From positions 125,522-189,521 of the forward strand of contig NZ_JAQSCU010000013.1 of the NCBI RefSeq assembly GCF_029945535.1: a stretch of 64,000 bases of DNA, read 5' to 3'. The DNA comes from Methylotenera sp. (GTDB lineage Bacteria; Pseudomonadota; Gammaproteobacteria; Burkholderiales; Methylophilaceae). Both the position numbers and the translations under genes were made by a program. Below, piece after piece: positions 53,602-64,000 of the stretch; the first letter of the stretch is position 1, and each line of letters opens with the position of its first letter. The notes beneath the pieces are model-generated. The model had not been told where the DNA came from, did not search any database, and saw only the letters and a program-made list of their open reading frames with translations.

Positions 53602-54288
53602 ATGTTTGACAATACACCGGTTCTAGGTCGTTCAGAATCAGCACAACTGGCTACTAATAAAGTGTTGCGTAACACCTATGCAATGCTGAGCTTAACCATG
53701 ATCCCAACCGTGATTGGTGCTTTTATTGGTATGGGCATTGATTTTAGTGTTATAGCCTTGCACCCATTTATGGCATTTGGCGCATTTATGGCAGTGACTA
53801 TTGGCATGCAAATGGCGATCACCGCTAATCGCAACAGTGGCTTAGGTATTGTCTTGCTTTTGGTTTACACATTCCTGTTGGGTGTGATGTTAGGCCCATT
53901 ACTGCAACATGCATTGCATTTACGTAACGGCGGCCAGTTAGTAGGTTTGGCGGCAGCAGGTACAGGTATTATCTTTTTGACATTAGCTGGTATCGCCAGC
54001 TCTACTAAGAGAGATTTCAGTTTCTTAGGTAAGTTTTTGGTGATAGGTGTAGTGGTCGTGTTTTTAGCGATTATTGCTAACCTATTTTTACATATTCCAG
54101 CATTATCACTCACTATTTCAGCGGTATTTATTCTTATTTCATCAGGATTCATTTTGTATGAAGTGAACCAAATCGTACGCGGTGGTGAGACTAACTACGT
54201 GATGGCAACCCTGTCACTGTTTATTAGCATCTACAATATATTTAGTAATTTATTGAGCATCTTGATGTCTTTTGGTAGTAACGACTAG
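53602..54288 (+). CDS. BAX-inhibitor-1/YccA family membrane protein
   Basis: This 228-residue protein has seven predicted transmembrane helices and the YccA/BI-1 tail 'FILYEVNQIVRGGETNYVMATLSLFISIYNIFSNLLSIL' near residues 182-222. YccA-type proteins bind and modulate FtsH in bacteria, and some move calcium. It has a GGA ribosome site. Three tandem 15-mers precede it. Terminator follows. Confidence 0.9.
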   Translation: MFDNTPVLGRSESAQLATNKVLRNTYAMLSLTMIPTVIGAFIGMGIDFSVIALHPFMAFGAFMAVTIGMQMAITANRNSGLGIVLLLVYTFLLGVMLGPLLQHALHLRNGGQLVGLAAAGTGIIFLTLAGIASSTKRDFSFLGKFLVIGVVVVFLAIIANLFLHIPALSLTISAVFILISSGFILYEVNQIVRGGETNYVMATLSLFISIYNIFSNLLSILMSFGSND

Positions 54289-54310
54289 GTTTTAAATAAA
54301 TTCTTATGCA

Positions 54311-56857
<2,547 letters not shown>

Positions 56858-56858
<1 letters not shown>

Positions 56859-57853
56859 TACATGAGCGCCAATGCGGTTAAACATTGATGGTAATGAACA
56901 TCGCCAATGCTAGGTTGAATGCTGAGTTGTGGTAAACGTAGACCGTATCTCAAGTGCTGTGCGTCAGCATCTACCACCCAACGCGTGAGTTGGCTGATGC
57001 GTAATTCGATATTGTTGCCAGTCGTTGCATTAAAATCTAACCACAATGTAGAGCTGGCTTCCCCCTGAAATTGCTTAACCAGCAAGCCTTGTTCGCGGGA
57101 GGATGCTTTCCAATCGACGCGTTTAGGCGAGTCGCCAAACTGGTAATTGCGATGCCCCGCAAAATCATCGTCACCTTGCGTGGTTGATAATTGTCCAGTG
57201 GCGCCATCGGCATCTGCACTAGGTAGTATTTGACTGCGCAAGCTTGGGTTGGGGTATATCAGGCATTGGTTTGCCGTTTCAGCATATGCCCAAACATGAA
57301 AGAGTGACACAGGAAATTCGGTGCTAAAGGTAATGCGAGGCGCTTTTAGCCATCCGCGCTTTTGGCTGCGTAAAGATAACCTAAATATGCTTTCATCAAG
57401 TGCAGGAACATCTTGAATATCAGCTTCTTCATCTGCAAATTTTGCAAAGATGCTGAAGCGGGCACGATTGCTATCATCAATGACAGCCAGCTCGAACACT
57501 GCTTGTTGGCCTGCAAATACAGGGTTTGCGCGTTTCGCTTCGATTTTTAAATGAGCTAAATTACGCCAAGTATGTAGCATGCTGATTAAGCCTAATCCAG
57601 TTAATAAAAACGTGATGGCAAAACCTAAGCTGATGGAATAGTTGATTGAACCTGTGAGTAGGCCTATTAATAACAGGCCATACATCCAGCCAAACCGTGT
57701 CGGTAATATGTAAATATGCCTGCGGCTTAGCGTAGTGGTTGAATCTATGGCGATAGCCGTGCGAAACCAAGTTTTTGGCGAGCTGAGTTTAAAGTCGGGC
57801 TTGAGACTGGACTCACTCGATAGGTTTAAGCTTTCTGCCATGCTGAACGTCAA
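56858..57853 (-). CDS. DUF58 domain protein
   Basis: This 331-residue protein has two N-terminal transmembrane helices (about 52-95) and the DUF58 signature 'RNYQFGDSPKRVDWKASSREQGLLVKQF' near residues 225-252. Function is unknown, but it always partners MoxR ATPase and TgpA. It is 2 nt after moxR and overlaps tgpA by one base, hence co-translated. Confidence 0.9.
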
Positions 57854-57855
57854 GC

Positions 57856-58764
57856 TTAAACAGTGACAGATTTTAGCAGTTGGGCGATATTATCTACGCT
57901 ACCTGTCAATGTGCTATTGCTGACCAATCGGTGACCCGCCACACTTGGCAATATGGCTTGAATGTCCTCTGGAATGACATGGTCGCGACCATCCAACATT
58001 GCCCATGCTTGTGCACACTGTTTTAAGCTTAAACCTGCACGAGGTGACAAGCCTGCATTGAATTGTGCAGATTGACGTGTGTATTTTAGAATAGCTTGCA
58101 AGTAATCGAGTAGCGCATCCGAAACATGAATGTCGTGACAAGCAGCTTGTAGCGTTTGTAACTGTTTGGCATCAATCACGGGGCTTAGTTTTGCCAGTTG
58201 CTCACGACCGCCATTGCTTTGTAATAGTTTGCGTTCAGAAGCTGCATCTGGGTAGTTAATGGTAATACGCATCAAAAAGCGATCTAGCTGCGACTCTGGT
58301 AATGCAAAAGTGCCGATTTGAGAACTCGGGTTTTGCGTGGCAATCACAAAAAATGGTTGGGGTAGGGTGTAAGTGACTGCGTCTATTGTCACTTGAGCTT
58401 CTTCCATCACTTCAAGTAATGCACTCTGCGTTTTGGGAGTGGCGCGATTGATTTCATCGGCTAATAAAACATTGGTAAATATTGGTCCGGGGTGGAATTT
58501 GAAATTGGCGGCATTTCTATCGTATACAGAAACGCCTAGCACGTCGGCAGGTAGTAAATCGCTCGTGAATTGTACGCGTTGAAATTGTAGACCAAGTACT
58601 TGCGCCAAAGTATGCGCCAAGGTGGTTTTGCCCATACCAGGCAGATCTTCAATAAGTAAATGCCCTTTAGCCAATATGCAGGCTAGAGCAAGTTTGATTT
58701 GTTGCTCTTTGCCTAGAATGACTTCACTGGTTTTGGAAATAATGGCATCTGTTATTTTTTTCAT
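57856..58764 (-). CDS. moxR: MoxR-type AAA+ ATPase
   Basis: This 302-residue ATPase has Walker A 'GMGKTTLA' near residues 43-50, Walker B 'VLLADEINRATPKTQSALLEVMEEAQV' and sensor 'FFVIATQNPSSQIGTFALPESQLDRF'. MoxR ATPases act as chaperones for metal or protein complexes, here likely with DUF58 and TgpA. It opens the operon moxR-DUF58-tgpA-tadA. Confidence 0.94.
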   Translation of the reverse strand: MKKITDAIISKTSEVILGKEQQIKLALACILAKGHLLIEDLPGMGKTTLAHTLAQVLGLQFQRVQFTSDLLPADVLGVSVYDRNAANFKFHPGPIFTNVLLADEINRATPKTQSALLEVMEEAQVTIDAVTYTLPQPFFVIATQNPSSQIGTFALPESQLDRFLMRITINYPDAASERKLLQSNGGREQLAKLSPVIDAKQLQTLQAACHDIHVSDALLDYLQAILKYTRQSAQFNAGLSPRAGLSLKQCAQAWAMLDGRDHVIPEDIQAILPSVAGHRLVSNSTLTGSVDNIAQLLKSVTV

Positions 58765-58891
58765 GTGTGTAATTCAAAAAAGAACTCAAAACATGATAAT
58801 ACAGATAAAGCTTAATTAAAACTTAGGCAGCTATTAACTTACTTAAAAACATAACCAATATAATTCCAATAAGGGTCTCGACGATTAACGC

Positions 58892-59803
58892 TTACATCAG
58901 TAATTCGTCTAAAGTCAGTTGTTTTAACTTTTCAATCAACCATTGCTGAGCTTTGCCGCCTTTATTATGCCAAGCAAGGTAGCTAGTGATTTTTGGTTTA
59001 GGCTCAGCAACCGCTTTTATCACTAACTCACCGGTGGCTACATGTCGTTCAGCCATTCTTTTCGGTAAATATCCCGTACCTAAACCTGCAACCTGCGCCT
59101 GAAGTTTAGCTTGCATATCAGGTACTGATAACACTTCCTGACCATTAATGATGCCTGAAGTTTTTGGCTCTAAGCTACGTGAGCTATCTGACGCAGAAAT
59201 TGCTCGATATTGTTTGAGGTCAATGTTTTGTAATGGCTCTGCTATTTGTGCCAATGGATGGTTGACCGCAACCGCATAATGAAATTCCAAAATGCCGATC
59301 GCTTTAGTTGTATAACTACCTGCGTGCGGACCTTCACCTGGCGCGCCGACTGATATTGCCGCACGGCCAGAGACTAAAGCATCCCAGCTTCCACCGTACA
59401 CTTCTCGTATCACTTTTAGACGTGTGCCAAAATTTTGTGAGTAGAACTCATCTATTACCTTATATAGCGCATCTAAGGTGAATAGTTCGCTAATCGCGAT
59501 AGTCAGCTCAGTTTCTACCCCACTTGCAACGAGCTTTACGTGAGACTCAAGCTCGCTTGCGGCATTAAGTAGATAACGCCCTTCACGTAAAAGCTCGGCG
59601 CCAGCTTCGGTAAGCTCAGCTCTATGCCCGCTGCGGTTGAATATTGCGACACCTAAATCTTGTTCTAACTTACGTACTGTATACGTAATAGCAGATGGCA
59701 CGCGGAATAAGGACTCAGCCGCAGCAGCAAAGCTTCCTTTGCTTGCAATAGCGTCTAGTACTTCTAGAGATTCTAAAGAGATTTTAATAGTCATAATAAT
59801 CAT
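58892..59803 (-). CDS. LysR-family transcriptional regulator
   Basis: This 303-residue protein has an N-terminal helix-turn-helix ('LEVLDAIASKGSFAAAAESLFRVPSAITYTVRKLEQDLGVAIFNR') and a co-inducer domain. It is divergent from the pirin gene across a 245-nt gap, so it likely controls pirin, YceI, OYE and nitroreductase genes. Start ATG 59803 or 59794, neither with a clear site. An inverted pair TTTGCAT / ATGCAAA is at 59838-59870. Confidence 0.88.
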   Translation of the reverse strand: MIIMTIKISLESLEVLDAIASKGSFAAAAESLFRVPSAITYTVRKLEQDLGVAIFNRSGHRAELTEAGAELLREGRYLLNAASELESHVKLVASGVETELTIAISELFTLDALYKVIDEFYSQNFGTRLKVIREVYGGSWDALVSGRAAISVGAPGEGPHAGSYTTKAIGILEFHYAVAVNHPLAQIAEPLQNIDLKQYRAISASDSSRSLEPKTSGIINGQEVLSVPDMQAKLQAQVAGLGTGYLPKRMAERHVATGELVIKAVAEPKPKITSYLAWHNKGGKAQQWLIEKLKQLTLDELLM

Positions 59804-59837
59804 TATAGTAGTTGAATCTAATAGTTGAATAGCTATA

Positions 59838-59870
59838 TTTGCATCAAACTTTTTGAATTAGATATGCAAA
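59838..59870. promoter_or_regulatory. Inverted repeat in the lysR-pirin intergenic region
   Basis: TTTGCAT (59838-59844) and ATGCAAA (59864-59870) are 19 nt apart. It is a possible regulator site with a LysR-type inverted pattern, weakly supported. Confidence 0.35.
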
Positions 59871-60048
59871 AATAACCGCTATTAGGCGAAAGGCAACTCA
59901 CTTATAGTACTTATGTAAATACTCATATGCGCTTAGATGGCTTGTTTGTGGGCTTTGTATGGATTTTGTCTGGTGTTTTTTTAGTGAAAAAATTAAAAAT
60001 AAATGATGCATAACATTAATTAAAATCAAACTTCATGAAAGAAATATT

Positions 60049-60795
60049 ATGAAACCGAGCCCAAATAACACAAAACTAAGAAAATCTTCTGATCGAGGCT
60101 ATGTTCATCAGGCTTGGTTAAAGAGTTATCACTCATTTTCATTTACTGGTTATTACGATCCTGCGTATATGCACTACTCCGTATTGCGTGTGATTAATGA
60201 AGATGTATTTGCGGCAGGGCGGGGTTTTGGCATGCACCCGCATAAAAATATGGAGATTATTACCTATATGTTGCAAGGTGAGTTGCGACATGCAGACAGC
60301 TTGGGTAACACTGCTGTTATTAAAGCTGGTGATGTACAGTGTATGACAGCAGGTACAGGCATTGTGCATAGTGAAATAAACGCTTCTGAGACCAATGCGG
60401 TACATTTATTACAAATCTGGATATTTCCGGAACGTAAACTATTAGAGCCTAGCTACAAAGATCAGCACTTTACCCAAGCTCAAAAGCAAAACCGTTGGTG
60501 CTTGATTGTCTCTCACGATGGCCGTGAGAACTCGCTTAAAATTCACCAAGACATTTCACTTTTTACCACATTGCTGGCTGAGAATAAATCGTTGGACTAC
60601 ATGCTACCCGCTCATAGAAGCCTTTATATTCAGCTTGCCAGTGGGGAGATTGAAGTTTGTGGGCAGCATTTATCAGCGGGTGATGCGCTGATGGCAGACG
60701 GTTCAAAGGAATTTACATTTAAGGCGTTAACGCAATCAGAAATACTTTTGTTTGATCTGCCTATTCATCATTCAGTGGATATTATGCAGCAGTAG
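60049..60795 (+). CDS. Pirin-family protein (YhaK/YhhW type)
   Basis: This 248-residue bicupin has the pirin metal-binding pattern 'FGMHPHKNMEIITYMLQGELRHADS' near residues 61-85 and 'VQCMTAGTGIVHSEIN'. Pirins include quercetin 2,3-dioxygenases and redox-sensing proteins. It heads a plus-strand group behind the LysR gene, with YceI 90 nt downstream. Confidence 0.88.
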   Translation: MKPSPNNTKLRKSSDRGYVHQAWLKSYHSFSFTGYYDPAYMHYSVLRVINEDVFAAGRGFGMHPHKNMEIITYMLQGELRHADSLGNTAVIKAGDVQCMTAGTGIVHSEINASETNAVHLLQIWIFPERKLLEPSYKDQHFTQAQKQNRWCLIVSHDGRENSLKIHQDISLFTTLLAENKSLDYMLPAHRSLYIQLASGEIEVCGQHLSAGDALMADGSKEFTFKALTQSEILLFDLPIHHSVDIMQQ

Positions 60796-60884
60796 TGAAC
60801 GTTGTTATATATCGGCTGGTCAAATTTCGCTAAATTGGTAAGTTGAAAATAACTTTTTTGACTGATTGAACTAGCGAGGCGAAC

Positions 60885-61505
60885 ATGAAAAAACATCTCT
60901 TAAAAATATCGGTTTTACTCGCATCCATGATGCTTTCTAGCTTGGTCATGGCTGATCCTGATACTTATCGTATCGACAATACCCATAGTTTTGCAAATTG
61001 GACGATTCGTCATGTCGCGTCTAAGACATCTGGCACTTTTAGTGACGTGAGTGGTAAGTTGATAATTGATTCAACCAATTTAGCAAACTCCTCAGTCATG
61101 GCGAAAATAAATGTACTCAGTGTTAATTCCAGCCATGCTAAACGAGATGAGAATATCAAAAAGAAAGAATACTTAGACGCGGCTAATTTTAATCTAATGA
61201 CTTTTATGAGTACAAAAGTTGCTGTGAGTAGTTCTTCTAGCAGTGCGCCTGCCGAAGGGATATTGACTGGAAATTTCACTATGCACGGTGTGACTAAAGA
61301 AATATCCTTTCCATTTAAAATATTAGGTTTCGGTTCAGATCCATGGGGCGGCTACCGAGTGGGCATTGAAGCACATACTATGATTAAAGCATCTGACTAT
61401 GGCTTTGGCTGGGCAAGCAAAGCGGGCGCGCCTATAGGTGACGACATTGAAGTCACCTTGTTAATAGAGGGCGTTAAACAGCCTGCAGAGATTGTCATCA
61501 AGTAA
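60885..61505 (+). CDS. YceI-family periplasmic lipid-binding protein
   Basis: This 206-residue protein has a signal peptide (about 1-23, ending VMA) and the YceI lipocalin-like fold: 'YRIDNTHSFANWTIRHVAS', 'TFSDVSGKLIID' and 'LTGNFTMHGVTKEISFPFKI'. The family binds isoprenoid quinone-like lipids. GAGG lies upstream. It sits between pirin and the old yellow enzyme. Confidence 0.9.
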   Translation: MKKHLLKISVLLASMMLSSLVMADPDTYRIDNTHSFANWTIRHVASKTSGTFSDVSGKLIIDSTNLANSSVMAKINVLSVNSSHAKRDENIKKKEYLDAANFNLMTFMSTKVAVSSSSSSAPAEGILTGNFTMHGVTKEISFPFKILGFGSDPWGGYRVGIEAHTMIKASDYGFGWASKAGAPIGDDIEVTLLIEGVKQPAEIVIK

Positions 61506-61572
61506 TCATTTCTAAGTAATATCCTTCGCGTAATTGATATCGCACATTCACAGCAATCATATGGAGAAATAT

Positions 61573-62652
61573 ATGGCATTAGATTTATTCAGCCCAGTCA
61601 GTTTGGGTTCAATTGCATTAAAAAATAGAATGGTGATGGCGCCATTGACGCGCAATCGTGCAGGTGAGGGTGGCGTACCGCAAGCCATTAATGTGGCCTA
61701 TTATGAACAACGTGCCACTGCAGGCTTAATTATTACCGAAGCTACACCGATATCAGCCATGGCGCATGGTTACCCAGCTTTGCCTGGTATATATACAGAT
61801 GCACAAGTTGCGGGCTGGAAAAAAGTCACTGACGCAGTCCATGCTAAAGGCGGAAAAATCGTCTTGCAATTGTGGCATGTAGGCCGTATTTCGCATCCAA
61901 GTTTACTGCCTAATGGTGTGCTACCCGTTGCGCCATCCGCCATCAAACCAGCAGGTAAAGCCTTTACTTATCAAGGTTTGGTAGATTATGTAGAGCCGCG
62001 CGCATTAGATGCCAGCGAGCTTGCAGACATCGTTGAGGATTATGTACACGCGGCTAAATGCTCACTCGCTGCAGGTTTTGATGGAGTGGAAATACATGCT
62101 GCCAATGGCTATTTGCTAGACCAGTTTTTACGTGATGGTACGAATAAACGTACAGATAATTATGGAGGCAGTTTTGAAAATCGTGCTCGCTTGTTGATGG
62201 AAGTCACCAAAGCGGTTGTTGACGTTGCTGGCTCAGACAAAGTGGGTATTCGCATCTCACCAGTTAATCCATTCAATGATATGCAAGATAGCAATCCTCA
62301 AGCCTTATTTAATTATGTGGTAGGCGAACTGAATCAATTTAATCTTGCTTATTTACATGTGCTAGAGGGTGGCGTACATGGCGGGGGAGTCGCAGATCCA
62401 TTTGATTTTGCAGCATTACGTCAACTGTTCAAAGGCGCTTACTTAGCTAATTTAGGATATGACAAAGCGCGTGGTAACGCGGCAATTGCTAACGGTCAAG
62501 CTGATGCGATTGCTTATGGTGTACCGTTTATCGCCAATCCAGATTTAGTGAAACGCTATAAAACGGATGCTGCACTCAATGAAGCAGATTCAAATACTTT
62601 TTATGGTGGAAGCGAAAAAGGTTACACTGATTATCCTTTTTTAAACGCCTAA
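61573..62652 (+). CDS. nemA: Old yellow enzyme / alkene reductase (NemA-like)
   Basis: This protein of about 359 residues has the FMN-binding 'RNRMVMAPLTRNRA' type start, 'VDYVEPRALDASELADIVEDYVHAAKCSLAAGFDGVEIHAANGYLLDQFLRDGTNKRTDNYGGS' segments with the catalytic His/Asn and Tyr set. It reduces activated double bonds, quinones and nitro compounds with NADPH. I chose ATG 61573 because GGAG lies 6 nt upstream; ATG 61561 overlaps the site. It is followed by the nitroreductase after 18 nt. Confidence 0.92.
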   Translation: MALDLFSPVSLGSIALKNRMVMAPLTRNRAGEGGVPQAINVAYYEQRATAGLIITEATPISAMAHGYPALPGIYTDAQVAGWKKVTDAVHAKGGKIVLQLWHVGRISHPSLLPNGVLPVAPSAIKPAGKAFTYQGLVDYVEPRALDASELADIVEDYVHAAKCSLAAGFDGVEIHAANGYLLDQFLRDGTNKRTDNYGGSFENRARLLMEVTKAVVDVAGSDKVGIRISPVNPFNDMQDSNPQALFNYVVGELNQFNLAYLHVLEGGVHGGGVADPFDFAALRQLFKGAYLANLGYDKARGNAAIANGQADAIAYGVPFIANPDLVKRYKTDAALNEADSNTFYGGSEKGYTDYPFLNA

Positions 62653-62670
62653 TTTGGAGTAAAAACCTTC

Positions 62671-63273
62671 ATGCACAATCCAGCAATCACCCAAGTCGAC
62701 ATTGATAAAACCCTAGCTAACCGTTGGAGTGGTCGTGCCTACGATGCTGCAAAACCGGTTAGCACAGAGCAGATTACTGCCTTGCTTGAAGCGGCTCGTT
62801 GGGCACCATCTTGCTTTGGGGATCAACCATGGCGCTTTATTGTGTGGGATAAAAATACAGATGCAGCCGCTTGGCAACAAGCGTTTGACTGTTTAGCACC
62901 AAGTAACCAAGCTTGGGTGAAAGATGCCTCTGTACTTTTACTAGTGTGTGCGGGTAGTTTGTTTAACCATAATCAGCAACCTAATCGTTGGGCGCAATAT
63001 GACACTGGTGCAGCGGCCGAAAACCTATGCTTACAAGCTTCAAGTATGGGTTTGATGGCACATCAAATGGGCGGTTTTAATGTGGATCTAACACGTGAAA
63101 AATTCAGTATTCCAGCGCAATTCACGCCTATGGCGATGGTTTGCGTTGGTTATGCTGCAGATATTGCAACGGTGACTGGCGAAGCATTAGTACGTGAAAC
63201 TGCGCCACGGTCACGTCGCCCATTAAATGAATTGTTTTTTGCCAATGGTTGGGATCAGCCTATTAATAAATAG
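62671..63273 (+). CDS. Nitroreductase-family protein
   Basis: This 200-residue flavoprotein has the family start 'LANRWSGRAYDAAKPVSTEQITALLEAARWAPSCFGDQPWRFIVW' and 'QYDTGAAAENLCLQASSMGLMAHQMGGF'. It reduces nitro compounds or quinones with FMN. It starts 18 nt after the OYE gene and is likely co-transcribed. Confidence 0.9.
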   Translation: MHNPAITQVDIDKTLANRWSGRAYDAAKPVSTEQITALLEAARWAPSCFGDQPWRFIVWDKNTDAAAWQQAFDCLAPSNQAWVKDASVLLLVCAGSLFNHNQQPNRWAQYDTGAAAENLCLQASSMGLMAHQMGGFNVDLTREKFSIPAQFTPMAMVCVGYAADIATVTGEALVRETAPRSRRPLNELFFANGWDQPINK

Positions 63274-63438
63274 GTTAGCTAACTTTAAATACTTGATTAA
63301 CTAGCATTTTAGGGTTTAGTTAAAGCCGACTGGGCTTAACTAAACCTGCTAGGTCTGCTAAAATCTAGTCTGATAGTTACAAATTATTTACAAGTTACTT
63401 AAATCATCAAATTAATCAATTAAATTTAGGATCTAGTC

Positions 63439-63810
63439 ATGGCGGTTGTTGCACTCAACAAAGAAAATTTTAAAGAAACAATCGAAGGCAATAATTTTAT
63501 TATTGTTGATTTTTGGGCACCATGGTGTGATCCATGTATAGCATTTACGCCAACATTTGAAGCTGCTGCTGCAAAAAATCCTGATATTGTATTTGGTATG
63601 GTGAATACTGAAACAGACCCTGAAATTGGTGAGTATTTTGAAGTGAATCAGATTCCAGGTGTTTTGGTCATTCGTGAGCAAGCTGGTATTCATGCGCAAG
63701 TCGGTGAAATTGGCGCGCCAGCATTAGACGCAATTATTCAATGGGCACGTGATTTTGATATGACAGAAGTGCGTTCTTATTACGCAGAGGAAGCTAAAAA
63801 AGCTAACTAG
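63439..63810 (+). CDS. Thioredoxin-like protein with CDPC active site
   Basis: This 123-residue protein has the thioredoxin fold with WAPWCDPC (Cys30, Cys33) and the cis-Pro loop 'NQIPGVLVIREQAG'. The usual motif is CGPC, so the CDPC change may shift redox potential. The C-terminal 12 residues beyond the fold are acidic or Lys-rich. AGGA is 8 nt upstream. It stands 165 nt after the nitroreductase, so it may be a separate transcription unit. Confidence 0.88.
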   Translation: MAVVALNKENFKETIEGNNFIIVDFWAPWCDPCIAFTPTFEAAAAKNPDIVFGMVNTETDPEIGEYFEVNQIPGVLVIREQAGIHAQVGEIGAPALDAIIQWARDFDMTEVRSYYAEEAKKAN

Positions 63811-63830
63811 TGGTAAATCATAGATTAAAA

Positions 63831-63862
63831 TAAAAAAAGCGGCTCTAAGCCGCTTTTTTATT
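63831..63862. terminator. Bidirectional terminator after the thioredoxin-like gene
   Basis: AAAAAAGCGGCT / AGCCGCTTTTTT with a 3-nt loop, A-run and T-run. It fits both the thioredoxin gene and the minus-strand gene at the window edge. Confidence 0.9.
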
Positions 63863-63879
63863 AGCTGTGTAGTACGTTG

Positions 63880-63993
63880 TTAGAAAGAACCTGTCGTAAT
63901 TAATCTGAACAAATAATATGCGCCAATGAGCATCATCACATACATCGGTACATCACCACTTTTCTTAGTTTCAGATTTACTTCCAGAACTCAT
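63880..63993 (-). CDS. Small membrane protein or C-terminus of a truncated gene
   Basis: A minus-strand frame ends at 63880 and contains one transmembrane helix ('MYVMMLIGAYYLFRLITTG') and ends in SF. From ATG 63993 it would be 37 residues. The frame remains open to the window edge (Arg-Trp before the ATG), and no ribosome site is visible, so it could be the end of a longer gene. Terminator follows. Confidence 0.45.
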   Translation of the reverse strand: MSSGSKSETKKSGDVPMYVMMLIGAYYLFRLITTGSF

Positions 63994-64000
63994 CCAGCGA

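Noticed and set aside
59838-59870. Firm LysR binding-site call
   Set aside because: The inverted repeat has a 19-nt spacer and no clear T-N11-A core, so it is listed only as a weak candidate.

Overview
The window looks like one contiguous stretch of bacterial core chromosome, AT-rich (GC roughly 42-45 percent by eye), densely coded, with no insertion sequence, prophage, CRISPR array, rRNA or tRNA gene that I can see. The order rpoE-rseA-rseB-rseC-degP, lepA-lepB-DUF4845-rnc-era-recO-pdxJ-acpS, the ccoNOQP-ccoG-fixH cluster with fnr and hemN, and the protein styles point to a betaproteobacterium. The low GC and overall flavour best fit the Methylophilaceae (a Methylotenera-like methylotroph), but no gene here proves methylotrophy, so that part is an inference.

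Layout. 1-5.1 kb: a 5'-truncated DUF748/AsmA-like envelope protein, a SlyD-type isomerase and a RhlE-type helicase. 5.1-5.7 kb: a long AT-rich non-coding stretch with two DnaA-box-like sequences. 5.7-7.8 kb: a secreted nuclease and nadB. 8-12.6 kb: the sigma-E envelope-stress operon (rpoE, rseA, rseB, rseC, degP) with a sigma-E-like promoter in front. 12.6-14.6 kb: clsB and its ybhP-like partner. 14.7-15.4 kb: a MORN protein. 15.6-23.5 kb: the lepA-to-tcdA housekeeping operon, interrupted between era and recO by an unrecognised gene with a paralogue at 34.5 kb. 24.2-28.9 kb: a polyphosphate locus (ppk, sixA, ppx) that also carries a histone-H1-like, ribbon-helix-helix-like protein behind a perfect palindrome. 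29-37.4 kb: xseA, dsbB, cysM, a ydbH-ynbE-ydbL lipid-transport operon, a PolB-like exonuclease and rlmD.

37.5-48.1 kb is a low-oxygen island: ompW, hemN, fnr, a radical SAM gene, and a divergent cco operon that ends in a UbiM-like hydroxylase. Three FNR-type boxes (before ompW, hemN and ccoN) each sit at the class II distance (-41.5) from a plausible -10 element. 48.5-53.5 kb looks like a murein-recycling locus: an oligopeptide-type binding lipoprotein, a YkuD-fold enzyme with no signal peptide, two permeases without an ATPase, and nagZ. 53.6-58.8 kb: a BAX-inhibitor-like membrane protein, then moxR-DUF58-tgpA-tadA. 58.9-63.8 kb: a LysR regulator divergent from pirin, YceI, old yellow enzyme, nitroreductase and a thioredoxin-like gene, which reads as an electrophile/quinone stress group.

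Most genes are ordinary. The points most worth a second look are the polyphosphate-locus DNA-binding protein and its palindrome, the YkuD/permease/NagZ locus, the FNR regulon, a PhoB-like direct repeat before ppk, and the orphan paralogue pair.
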